A program made the translations under genes and the position numbers. Of a stretch of 64,000 nt of DNA, positions 49,531 through 61,035 are shown in pieces. How positions within the stretch are numbered: position 1 is the stretch's first letter; every line of letters starts with the position of its first letter. This stretch comes from Nephromyces sp. MM_2019 (taxonomy: Eukaryota > Apicomplexa > Aconoidasida > Nephromycida): the NCBI GenBank assembly GCA_015657535.1, contig JADHZB010001048.1, forward strand, positions 5,278-69,277, written 5' to 3'. Under the pieces are notes generated by a model. That model did not search any database, had not been told where the DNA came from, and saw only the letters and a list, made by a program, of their open reading frames with translations.

Positions 49531-51794
49531 CGTTTTGCCCTGCGGCCCTACTCTGAGGTCATCGTGTGAGCCGTTCATCAGCATGAACTCCATATATCAT
49601 CCGCGTACTGTCAGCCCGCGTGGATTTGATTTCCAACTCATACTCGGCTCGTATATTAACTGGCGTAACCTCAACAGCATGGGAGTTCAACCAAACGTTC
49701 TATAACGACTGGGTTGCCTTGCCGTACTTTATTTCGTTTTAACCCTAGAATCTAGTCTGCTAGCATGTATACGGTCATGTAGTATCTAACCGAGCTTTTT
49801 TTTTTGTTACAGAAATTCTACACTAGTATAATGTATTCTGTTTTTTCGAATGCTTATGCGGTACCCTCCTTTTGTGGAGATGCACACTGCCGTCATTACC
49901 CTTGGCGCGAAGGCGATACTGCATTTTAGTGAAAATTGTTTTTCAAACCTAGGTACGGACATCTTCTCTTGCAATACTAATTGGAGCTGTCCTGAATGTC
50001 GTTGCGTCTCTTTTAATGTGGTACACATTAGTAATAATTACCGTAATTTTCTCATGTGTAACATGCAAGGAGCGCGAATTGAAAGTACCATTGTAAAGAT
50101 GCTATCTTACATTTTCAATCTTTTCGGTTTTATGGACGCTCAAAATAGCTAATGAAATAGTAGTTGCAGTAGCATATGAAGCTTACTAACTCACGAGTCT
50201 ACTGCCATTTGAGGCGCGGACAGACAAAATGGGGTATAGCATGAAAGCTTTAGTTCTTTATGCTCCAGCAATCGCCCCCAAGAAGCGATGAACTAAACTG
50301 GTAGCGTCTACTTATCGCATAAACAAGAATGTACAACTTCGGTAATGCTTTGATCACTCCCTTAGGTCGCAGATTACACAGTGCATGGCTGGAAGCGGCT
50401 CTTAGAATTGTGTTTTTCTGTCACTTTCCACTTCAGGAGCACCGCTTCCAGCTTGCTAGCCCACAACACAATTATGGTGCATTCCATTTCTGATCTTGCA
50501 AAGTAAATAAAACCCTCACAAAATTCTAAACAGGCGAATACTAGGGTTTCATCACTCATTATCCGTACATTAAATCAAAGGATTTTCCAGCGTCATACAA
50601 ACTTCTCTCAATAGTGTACCTGAAGGTTTCATCAAGAAATGTCTTGCGCAGCATTTCAATGTGCTTCATACACCTATAGTGTAAAATCTAAAGGGACAGA
50701 GTTCTTTTCGGTACACATACATCTTGGCTGAAGGAAAATTTTGTATATTGCCTGGTGGGTCGTTATTTGAAACAGGAAACTGCATGTGTTTTCACACTTT
50801 CAGCATAAGATCTAGGAATTACTAGTCCCTTCATTGAAGCTCTGTGAATATAACATGCACTCTGATAAGGATAGACTAAGTGGATACCTGAGATTTTCAT
50901 GGAATAAATGTTAGCTTCGTCTGAAGAACAATGCGTGAAACCAGTTTAGAAAATGATTTCAAACCGTTAGTGCTTTTCATACCTGTTTACTCGGTCCATG
51001 CTGTCGTGCATAATGTATTCTGATCTGCATTTTCGATACGAGTATCATTCGAAACAACTCACTCCTAGTTTGCCGTACAAAGATTAGTAAGCAGTTTAGG
51101 CACGAGGAAATCCGTAAAATATCCGTCGCACAGAAAGCACTTTGATATCATGGAAGCCAAGGCGAGCTTCAAAAACTGATTAAATCGAGACAAAGAGGCG
51201 CTATGGTTGGATTTATGGAGTCTTACGTAATAGTACCGGAATAGATCTTGCAGGTATGCATCCTAGCCTTAATAATATGCTCCACCAATGCATATTGTTT
51301 CTAGCACAAAAGCAGGGATCTAGTAAGATCTATAGCCATCATGCTATTCCGCCTGTCGCTATGGCATTTAAGCATTAGTAAGTTCATATCCATCGAAACT
51401 TTGCCTCATATCGGGCGGTAATTTCATTTTATCATTATGCTGTGAAATAATACTATACGATGCTCCAGCGCAGTAGCAAACTGTAATTATGGCCGCATAG
51501 GATGATAAGCTAATGAGATTCGCAGTTGAGTTTATGCAAGTTTTACGAAGCAGTGAACTACAAGCCAAAAATGAAACACAGCAATAGATCTGCAAAATTT
51601 TGATAGTGTAGCTGGATGATATTGCCATCAACACATTCGTTATTCTCTTTTGAGGCAGGCTACGCTTAACGTAGATCATGGGACTCACATTAACTTCCGT
51701 CGCTAGCAGCCCCCTGCCTCATGATTCTAACTCATTAGTTCGTACAAATATATTGCGTATCTATACGCAGTTATCATACTTTAGGATGTACGAA

Positions 51795-51933
51795 CTTGAA
51801 GTTCAACAATTGTGCTCGCGCACGCTATGCCTTCTATGTGAAGAAATATCTGAGATGCTTCATCATCGGGACGTAAGGTATCTATCAGACAGGGTACAGA
51901 TAAAGCCACCTCTGAAGGCAGGCCTGATATTCC
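51795..51933 (-). other. Candidate exon, extracellular-like; strand ambiguous
   Basis: The minus acceptor GGTATATCAG at 51933 opens a frame with ISGLPSEVALSVPCLIDTL and then DDEASQIFLHIEG. It stops near 51780 with possible GT donors just before. The plus strand is also open over 51678-52091 (137 codons), so the strand is uncertain. Confidence 0.28.
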
Positions 51934-52364
51934 CTGATATACCGGGGAGTTGGTTGGCGAGGCAGCGTTTTAGGATAACCTCAAAGCTTATACAAAATGG
52001 AAGTACGTTTTTTGGTGGATTTTATCGGTGCATAAGTAACACGCATTTTACCTGGCTATCTACTACAGAAGGCAGTCGCTTCGCTAGCTAAATACCTTAC
52101 TCAATAATGTGCTCTTTGCATCTGGAAGATTTCACCGTATTCCTAAAATTATCGCGAAACACCACATTCCTAAAGTTATAGTGAAACATCGCCTTCTTTA
52201 GTATATAATGTTTCCTCTGGTAAACGAGCAAACTTAAACCAATATAAATTAAAGCTTGTTGCATCGGCTTAGACTTCAAAATGAGGTTCCTACACAACAA
52301 AGCAGTGCATAACCAGAATTTCAATTTACATAGCCTGCGATCTCACAAGGGTCAGGTGACATAC

Positions 52365-52430
52365 CCGGGAATGAGCATGCATCTGAGGCCATCCAATGAA
52401 GGGGGTCCACTAGCGATGAATGGTAGCTTG
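52365..52430 (-). other. Candidate 66-base exon
   Basis: The minus acceptor GCACGTGCAG and the donor CCCGG|GTATGT enclose KLPFIASGPPSLDGLRCMLI. Phase 2 in and out. The borders are good, but there is no family assignment. Confidence 0.35.
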
Positions 52431-52654
52431 CTGCACGTGCTGAATGAAATCGTGAGACTACTCCAAAAAATGGATGCAACAAGCGTCGTGGCGCCAGAAT
52501 GATCGCTTCGGTTGAATAGTTTGCTCAATAAAGATCGTCGCACTAGTAGCCTTTCATGTACTCCTATTTATGCATAAGTTAAGCAAAAGCTACGGCTTTC
52601 CAGAATTTGAGATATGCAGAACGAACAAACCGCGGAGGGGGTTGTAGCGGAATA

Positions 52655-52725
52655 TGCATCTGCCGGGAATCGAACCCGGGTCACCTCGATGGCAACGAAG
52701 TATTCTACCACTAGACCACAGATGC
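52655..52725 (-). tRNA. tRNA-Gly (GCC)
   Basis: 71 bases on minus. The acceptor stem GCATCTG pairs with CAGATGC and the discriminator is A. The anticodon loop is TTGCCAT with anticodon GCC, and the T arm contains GGTTCGATTCC. No intron. Identical in sequence to the plus-strand copy at 55305. Confidence 0.97.
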
Positions 52726-53059
52726 GCGTGATAGCGACAAAGAGCCACCAGCCTAATCATGGCAGGTAGTTATTCGCTGTCAAACCGCTATTTGGATTTC
52801 GCTAATCCCGCCGCACTACCATGTCACTAGCAGATGCAGCTGTACTTTGTGTGATGATTTAATACAATCTAGGAATGTTATTCACATATACTAACGCAGC
52901 AAAAAATTACGGGCCTCCGCGCAAGCAGGATGCTCCGTAACTTGCATGCAAGCAATGGCATCGCACGAGAGCACGGGCTCTGCATTCCCTGTTTTAACTT
53001 GTGATGCAGAGTGAGCTTTCTTTTTCGGTCTATACAACTTTCCTTTCCTGAAGAATCGC

Positions 53060-53381
53060 AGTGCGGCCTAGACAACGCAACGTTTGCAGTGAGTGAATTA
53101 TTGAATGACATCTCTGGTGGCCAATCCGATCAGTCCTAAGGATCATATAATATCCAGCAGAAAGGTGAGAAAAGAAGGCACCACATGAAGAGGCTTCTCA
53201 TTTTTTATGTGCGGCGCAAGAGCAGGTATATGACGTTACAGCTTTTACTAGTACTCCACGGGGCTTTAGAAGAGTTCGTGTGGCTTGTTCGCGAGCTAAC
53301 TTGACAATGGCAGTAGCGAAATTGGATAGAGAAGCCCCATTAGTAACGAAAGCAGAATGATTACAGATAGCTGGTATTATG
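53060..53381 (-). other. Candidate exons, Cys-containing peptides
   Basis: A minus acceptor TTCTCTAG at 53381 opens IIPAICNHSAFVTNGASLS and later AREQATRTLLKPRG, with a donor near 53249. A second acceptor GTTGTCTAG at 53067 opens RPHCDSSGKESCIDRKRK, which extends below this entry to about 52930. Both are plausible parts of a minus-strand secreted protein gene. Confidence 0.25.
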
Positions 53382-55304
53382 CTAGAGAATTTGAACATGT
53401 GATCATACTATGCTTTACATATTCTGTGTAGAGATGTTCTTTTATTCATCGTAACTATTTCAGCGACTGTCCTTGTTAGACTGCAATTTGAGTATCTCGC
53501 TTATTCGTACATATGGGTGAAGCAGTATCTCACGTACCCAGTGAACCTTTCAATTTTTGCAGTCAAAGATAAGTACGACTGAATAATCTATGGGACTAAC
53601 TTTGCAACTTTATTGTCCTTGAATTTTATGCTTGCAAACAATTTGTATGCTGAAACATATGTGAGAACTTCCGTATAGATTGGTTCGAAATTGTTGCTTA
53701 CGTACGGACACACTTCGAGAATAGGAGTAAGTTCAAAGTTCAACTATAAATTATCATCCAATCTGACAGTCAACCGCAAATTTAGATTAAATCTAAGAAT
53801 CAGCATTAGATTTTGAGTGATTCCCAGAGTTAGCAATAAACTAATGCAAATATGGTAAATCAAGGTGGCATATACGGAAGCTGCTACGCTATTGTTAACG
53901 TGCAATGTTTGGGATAGCATTTGCGCTTGGAATATTTTCTTGCTATGCGTATCACGTTACACAGTGTGAAGTTCATAATAGCCTTGCGGCCGCATTAGTC
54001 TTTATAGTTACAGCACCGAACTGACAATCTTTCTGTTAGTTTTGTGTGCATAGAAAGCTGAGTCGCACGGGGCTACGTGACGCGATTAGTTTCGTAATGT
54101 TTCGCTCCCGTGTGTGAAAGCTTGAGTGCCTTTGTGTTTTCGCCCGATAAGTGTGCTGTGATATCCCGATTAAATTACCGCTAATTCACTGCAGTGGTGC
54201 CATTTAGATATCATTGTCATGCCTATTTACCCGTAAATTTCCCTGAGGTACCGCAGAAGTAACTTGCAGCTCACCCCTGTACAGAAACTTAAGCCGGAAT
54301 ACCTTCACTCTGGATTTATCTACAAATTGCACGAAAGCTTCATCAAATGCAGTTCAAATCATTCAATTTAACGTATAGTGCTCCACTCTTAGCAAGTAAA
54401 TTGCTTCTATCAGACATCATTATTGAAATCTCGTGAGCCTTAGAATGCAGATATGGTAGCACTGCGCACCAACGCAAGCACCACCATGTTTGCTGCATTG
54501 CATAGTTGCATTTGATGTGTATACTTCGAGTTACCACTTTACCCCCCGGTAGCTCCAAGCCTTTTTTCAACGTTGCACAACTCAGTAAGAAACCCTGCAA
54601 GCCTCAAGTCATAGAACCCTCCTATTTCGCCCTCAAGTATACCTAGGGATTTAGAGTTAAATTTACTGCTTTTAGTTCTAAGATATTCTTGCTCTAATCT
54701 TTTTTAAAAAATTCTTTTAATGCTTACTTAGCGCTCAACAAGCCTCTTAAAATATGTGCAATTATATTTAGAATCGCAGCTACCCTCATCGCAAAAATCA
54801 TACTGCTAGTGCTAATGAGCACACAGCCACATGAATGCAAAACAGACAAGGCATTAATTAAATGTGTGCAAAGAAAATATACCCGTGGATTGCTTCGTTA
54901 TAGTCCCTTTCCATGACATCATCCCCTACTCTCAACGATAAAGCATGGCAGCTATTAGACAAGCGGATTGCGGGAGGACTGTGTTGCTTCCAACGTGTTG
55001 CTCTTGATCGACTACTTCGACGAATGTGCAAACACTTGCTGCTCTGTAAGTACACTACCCACTGCAAATCAACCATCTTATTCCATTGCCCTATCGCGCA
55101 GCACTTCGCGCATAGTTGGAGCGAATCACGCAACATCATTTACGAAGACCAGCATACATGAAAGGAGCTCAGTTTGTTTCGGTCTTAGGAAGTACCTTTG
55201 TGCAGCAGGTTGCGGCATCGCTGACTGGCCACATAGCATACGGCAATACCATATTCATGATTTTATATGGGTAATCTAGTAAGTCGTTGAGTGAATAACC
55301 TCGA

Positions 55305-55375
55305 GCATCTGTGGTCTAGTGGTAGAATACTTCGTTGCCATCGAGGTGACCCGGGTTCGATTCCCGGCAGATGCA
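55305..55375 (+). tRNA. tRNA-Gly (GCC), second copy
   Basis: 71 bases on plus, identical to the minus-strand copy at 52655-52725, with anticodon GCC. The flanks of the two copies differ, apart from the tRNA itself. Both appear functional. Confidence 0.97.
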
Positions 55376-56690
55376 TTTGTTGTTTCGTTCGCCAAGGCGA
55401 GAGCTTGGCCGCGCTGCTTAAGCTGAGGTTAACTAGGTGGCTTCCTCATCCTCATGCTATGTCGCTACATCGCACGCGCGAGGCGGAATCGCCCGATCAT
55501 CTCATCGCAGCTGCTTCATGCGCGCGGGCGCCTCTTTATGGGCTGTGTGTGAGGTATAACGTACAGTATGTGCCAGCGGATAGACGTTAGTACAACCAAG
55601 GCTGCACCTGCACGTTGCATCTCCAAACGAGGCACTTTACGCAGTGGCACACACACTGCAACAGTCAAAAAGGCAGCGCAATGCTCTACGTCAGTTTTCA
55701 ACGGATATACCAGATACGCAACCCACTTTCCTCGAATTATGTATACAAAATTCTCAAAACAAGCGGGAGCAATAATAACTATACCAAAAGCTAAACTTTC
55801 AGTATTTTTTTACAAGCACAGTACAGCGATTAACCAACCGGATAGACCTCTTGTTTTAAACAGCGAGATTTCAATATGGAATGTACGTTGGCGCGGTGAA
55901 TGGTGCTCCTGTAGTTAAGTGCTTCCGCAGATGATGCCAATAGCGTTGTCAGCTCTATGAGGGTGTGGTATTGTAAGGTTTCGTCTGCAATATAAACTGA
56001 AGAAAATACGGGAGAATCTTTTTTTGCCAGTGTGTTTTTAAGATACCTGAGACGCATAGAGCTTCTTATGTTAATTTTAGGGGGTTGTAGGGAGTTTCCT
56101 TCTCTGCAGTCTCCGACAATACGATAAATTCGATGATTGAAAAGCATGGGAATAGTGTTATCATGTTTGTATACAAAACGCTTTCTGAGTGACTTTAATC
56201 AGTTTTTAATTATTATTTTGAGGAGGGGCGTGAGGATAGAGGTAATATGAGGGAGAGATTTATTTTTATTGAGTTACCGCAGTCAAAATTATCAAAGCTT
56301 CGAGTTTAGGTATGTAGGCTTGCACTTCTGTAAGGTGGCGTATTTTTTTTGTATATTAGGATAAAGTTAGCGTAGCTTCTCAAGGCTAAGGACGTTATTT
56401 TTTATGGATCATTGTTTGTAGATTTTCTTTGAATTTTTGTGGGTAATGAGGTTTTTTCGCTTGGTGGAAAGAGAGTAATAGCGAGCGAGTCTGTGGACTT
56501 TGCAAAGAGAAATTTTGTCCATAAGTGAACCGCTATATTTAGTGTGGAGAGATGTGCTATATTTAGGGGAGAGAGGTGCTGTATTTAGGGGAGAGAGTTG
56601 CTATATCTAGGCGTCCCATACTATGGGAATTTTCCCTTGAATTTTTCTACGCTTCATCCTTTTCCTGATTTCTTAATTCTCTTCGTGCAG
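55376..56690. other. 1.3 kb without a confirmed gene; should hold the 5' exon of the coiled-coil gene
   Basis: Short frames only. The first resolved exon of the downstream plus-strand gene starts at 56691 after a CTTCGTGCAG acceptor in open phase, so a start exon must lie here or further left. I could not identify it. Repeated ATATTTAGGGGAGAGAG units occur at 56536-56610, four degenerate copies. Confidence 0.45.
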
Positions 56691-59490
56691 GCGGTATTGC
56701 TTAACGATCCATCAAAATTTGCACCGTTCAGCGAGCTGTAAGATTAATTGAGGATGTTCGCGTTACCCCTGAGGTTCGTTTCGAGACTTAAAGGATTTCC
56801 TGAGCTTAGCAGCTCTGTCATCAGAGAATGGCATAGTAAGTTGAAGTGTGAAAAAGTAGGTTTTTTGTTTTACTGCAGAATTTCCTATGATATGCGCATA
56901 ATTCATAGGCCTTTATTCATATATATCGACGCTATTCAGAACCTTGAAGATTCTAGTTTTTGTGGATTTATCAAGTTATTACATTCGATAAGCAAGCCGT
57001 GAGGGATGTTTTTTTAGGTGATTTCTCTTAAAAACACTTTTTTAACTACAAGTATATGATGTTATAAACTAGTTGCCCGCCCGTGATGGCGATTTATATG
57101 TTGACTCCACCGTTTGATATGTGTGTACAGATTATGGAGCGATCGTTTTGTGTGCGCACAAAAGTCTTACGACTGGGATCCCTCTTCAGTCTAAATTTAG
57201 TGATGGAGCCAGCGGCAGGCGAAGGAGCCCGGTTTTATTGAAAAAGAATGAAGATGATAGGCCGCTTTATCGTAGAACCCACGATTGTCACGTGAGTCCT
57301 TTTCTGAGGCTGAACTCTGAGAGTATACCTTTCGTGGCTGCTATTTTTTGCTGCCTACAGGCTTGCATTTTATAATATTATAAGGTTCTCCTGTTGTTAT
57401 ACTCAATTAGTGGATAGCTGAGCCAATCTTTTTGAAGAAATCACTGATTTGCGTTGTGTTTCGTTTCTTCTTTGTATGTCATTATGCATCTTATATTGCT
57501 GATTCAGTGTGTAATCTTCTTTCGCCGCTTCATCTTACTGTGCTGTTATGCATCTGAGATTGCTATGATGCAGTGTGTAATCTTTCACAAAGTAGGAAAT
57601 ATTCCAAACTAAAAATTTTTGCTGATTTTTGCGAAATATCAATTCTCTACCTCCTATCTGGCGGGTATTAAGGTGTGCTTTCTTATTTATAGGGTTTTCA
57701 TCACTCTGTGTATGCTATTTCACTTGTTGTAGGTGACTAGATTAAACGATAACGTGAGACAATTGCAAAATTATTTGGAAGCATCCGAACGGAGATCACG
57801 AGAGTATACTCTTGAGAAGGTAGTTTTTTGTGTTGCTTGTGCTTTCGCAATGCTTTCAAACTCTCATGCCTGTTTTCTTCTTGAACTTTTCTTTTTGTGA
57901 CTAATCTGGAGATGTACTTTATGAATATTTCAAGGTTTTTGCATGCGTGTAGCCTGTGTTATATGTGTGTGTGAAGTAGAGCAGCTTTATGCTCTTTATG
58001 CTAATCCAAGCAGCTTTGAGGTATCGTTCCTAATCCCAGCACCTCTGAGTCTAGTCAGTAACACCTCGTAGCCGTAAAAGTTTTTTTCTAGGTTAATATC
58101 TTTGCTTCCTTATGTAGTAATGAAGGCTACATCAAGCTCAAAGTTTCGAAGATTTGCGAGCTTTGAGTTGTCTAATGGGTCTTGATGTTGAACTTTCTTT
58201 GCATTATAGAGAGGTATGTGCGGAAACCTGAGAATTTCATTTTACCTAGTTTTTCTTTGATATACCTGCTTAGATTCACCACCTGCTTGCCGAGTATCTT
58301 CTGTTTGAGAAATACAGTGAGTTGTTCTCAGCATTATGCATTGTAAGTAATTGATGATTTTCTTCTAGTAGCAGCGAGTTTATTTTGCTCATTTAAGCAG
58401 GAATTTCGAATTTTGCTTTTTGGTGTTTCATGTGCTTTGAATTAAAGCTAGAAAATCAGCTTCACATAACAACTCAGTGTATATACACACTGAGCTTACA
58501 TCTTTCAGAGCTGCAATCTTATCGTGCTTTGTATAAGCGATTAAAACAGAGATACTATCACTCCTTCAAATTCTATGCCATTTCCAAAGTTCTTGATAAA
58601 TATTAAGGAAGTGAAATTGCTATGTGTCTTAGGTATTGGATGTACAAGACTCGTTAAGGGAGCTCCACATCAAGATGGCAGCTTACGAACGAAGTCTCCA
58701 CAGTTACGTATATCGAAGTCCGCTCACTGGTCTTCCCTTGTACACTTCTCCCCATGGAGTGCCTATAAACTTCGCTCCTTCCGATGTTCACTCCTCAGCA
58801 GCTGCCCACCCAAGTCACTCGTTTTTTTATGGCCCTTCAGCCTCTTCGGTTGTGGTAGACATGCAAAATCTTTCGCAAAAAATGGAAGGTGAGGGTGGCA
58901 ATGGAGATACCTACTTGAGGGAAACTGCAGCCACACATACAAAAGGTAAAATATTTGAAAGAATGGTGGTTCTATGCTTACATTTTTTCATGCATAAAGA
59001 GAATTTCTTAGTCTTCTTATCTCTGTTCTATCTTTATTTTCTTCTTCTTTGTTCTCTTCTTCTTTGCTCTCTTGTTTGTTTTCTTCTTTGTTCTCTTTCT
59101 CTCCTTCTTCCTGTTCTATCTCTTTTTCTCCTTCTTCTCTCTCCCTCTTCTTCGTCTTCCTCTTCTTCGCAGTGAAAAAGTTATTTTCGATATTTTGCCC
59201 CTCTTTATGCAGGAAACACTACTGAAGCGGGTGGCAGGAGTGCGATGAAACTCGGAAAGTTCATCAGAAATGAAAGCCCGGGGCTACAGGGAGAGTATGG
59301 ATTTCCTCTTCATCGCAGAAAAATCATGGATAACCTCGAAAATCGCGAATCGGTGAGGCAACGTGGGAAACATGCCGTTGGCCTTTCACAGGCTTACAGT
59401 AGATTTCGTGGGGGGGTAGTTAGTAAGTTGGAATTCTTACACTATTTGGGACGCTCGTTCAGGAGGAATTCTAAGCGTTCAAGTAGTTGA
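56691..59490 (+). CDS. Coiled-coil protein with LisH-like helix, unknown function; 5' end missing
   Basis: Exons that join in phase: 56691-56737, 56810-56835, 57131-57291, 57733-57819, 58274-58342, 58633-58945 and 59213-59490 (TGA). The first two are short and tentative; the 72-base intron between them is unusually small. Exon 57733-57819 is a charged coiled coil (RLNDNVRQLQNYLEASERRS). The next encodes IHHLLAEYLLFEKYSELFSA, which fits the LisH dimerisation pattern (L..LI.EYL....Y..A). A further helix (VQDSLRELHIKMAAYERSL) follows, then a Pro/Ser/Tyr-rich linker and a basic C-terminus ending RRNSKRSSS. LisH plus coiled coil is common in centrosomal and microtubule proteins; that role is only suggested. 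I do not recognise a specific family. Convergent with MSH6. Confidence 0.7.
59035..59172. repeat. TTCTTC/CTCTTCTT polypyrimidine tract in the last intron
   Basis: About 140 bases of T and C on plus with TTCTTCTTTGTTCTC units. It lies upstream of the last acceptor of the coiled-coil gene. The Leu/Ser-rich frame over it is an artefact. Confidence 0.9.
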
Positions 59491-61035
59491 AGCGGTTTCA
59501 AAGTAAAAACTCTCGTTTTTATAGCGAGCAAGGAGCCCTGGAAGGAGGTGGATGTGGTGGATAAAGAGCGTCTACCTCCCTTGGATTGCTTGTGTGTGTG
59601 GAGTCTTTGCGTATCTTCATGTGGTAGTTGCTTCATGCGTTCCCTCTTGTTTCAGATTATATATAACATTTTTTAGAGAATATTTATGCACACTAGATAC
59701 TTTGTGTGTGCAATAATATAATTATTTAAGTATTTTTTATAGTGTACTTGTTGTGTGTCTTAAATGGGTCATAAAGATCATCATAGAGGCATGCTTAAGC
59801 TTCCTACCCAGTCACTTTAGCTTAAGTTTTGAACTGTTTATCTAGAAGGACGTCTTGTGCTATTTCATACATCGCACGCCACCTGACACACACACATATA
59901 TGCTAGACCTGTTGTGCTGGCACACACAGATATATATGCTAGTCCTGTTGCTCTGGCACACACTTCACACACCACCTGGCACACACACATATACTAGAAG
60001 CTTATATAAGGTCCTTCACAATGAAGAGAGCCTTGTAACGAAGAAAACTGTCATACGGCTGAGCGATTAGTGAGAGAAGCTGCGAATCAAAGTCCCCTTC
60101 GTGGTGCCTTGTATTTTGTGTGTGTGAAGAGTGCAGCATCGACGTTGTTCACAAACTCTTCTGTTTTTGATGTTTTAGTTTGTAGTATCAACTGGAATTC
60201 CAGTTTTTGGAGAGCAGTTGTGCTAGCAAGCTCCAAAGCCAGCATATTTTTTATTAGTAAGACCAGCTTTAAGTGAAGCCAAGATCTTTTTTTGTGCGTG
60301 CGTAGCATTTGTGAAAACTAGTCTTTTTTTCAAGATTCTTGCGATGCCTCTTGAGAGCAGATAACTTTATTTTTTCAGTCTGAGTCCTTGCCCGTCAGGA
60401 AATATGCGTTGGTACCTTTGTAGTGTTGATGTGTGTGTGTAGACTTGCACATATTCGTAGGTGTGTGTTGGTGTGTGTTGGTGTGTGTTGGTGCGTGCTG
60501 GTGTGGTTTGGTGTGGGTTGGCATGTGTGTGTTTTTTTACAGGTAATTTCAGTGGAATTTAGCCAGGATATAGGGGTGAGTCTACGTATGTATGTGTGTT
60601 TTTAGAGGTAATATCAGTGGAATATAAAGTTTGTGCTACGCTAAGGAGTCCCTGAATACGTGGCCCTGTTGCTTCGGTAAGTAACGTGATCTTCGAGATA
60701 AGACACTTCCATTTCCGAGAAATATTCGCACGCGATTAGCTCTTGAGGCATTTCTAGAGAAGTCTAAGGCCGAGAATCACGTATGCAAGGCACATCAGGA
60801 TGTAAAGTACACACAAACTGATGCCAGGCATTAATATCAATCAAACTTATAAATTTCATCTCAACCAACAAATGAAGCTGTAGCTTTCGCAAGAAGTAAG
60901 CACCAAGCTGCTGTTTCTCCTAAACTGATAAGGTCTGAAACCTCAAAAGCGCTCAATACGCTATTCTTAACAAATTTGCAACCGCAGGCAAGTCTTAGCT
61001 GTGATATCACATCTTCAGCTGCAGTTCTCATTCTT
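59491..61035. other. Convergent intergenic region between coiled-coil gene and MSH6
   Basis: Holds the 3' ends of two genes read towards each other. It contains a degenerate tandem repeat (59880-59998, three units of about 38 bases with CTGGCACACACA and ATATATGCTAG) and a TG tract (60425-60535, GGTGTGTGTTGGTGTG units). No coding exon is supported. Confidence 0.6.

Noticed and set aside
51678..52091. 137-codon plus frame
   Set aside because: No family and no splice partner; it overlaps a minus-strand exon candidate. Left as strand-ambiguous rather than annotated.
55291..55590. 99-codon plus frame
   Set aside because: It runs through the tRNA-Gly gene, whose sequence accounts for its start.
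58511..58600. Extra exon of the coiled-coil gene (LQSYRALYKRLKQRYYHS frame)
   Set aside because: The acceptor is good, but there is no in-phase donor before the stop; the flanking exons join in phase without it.
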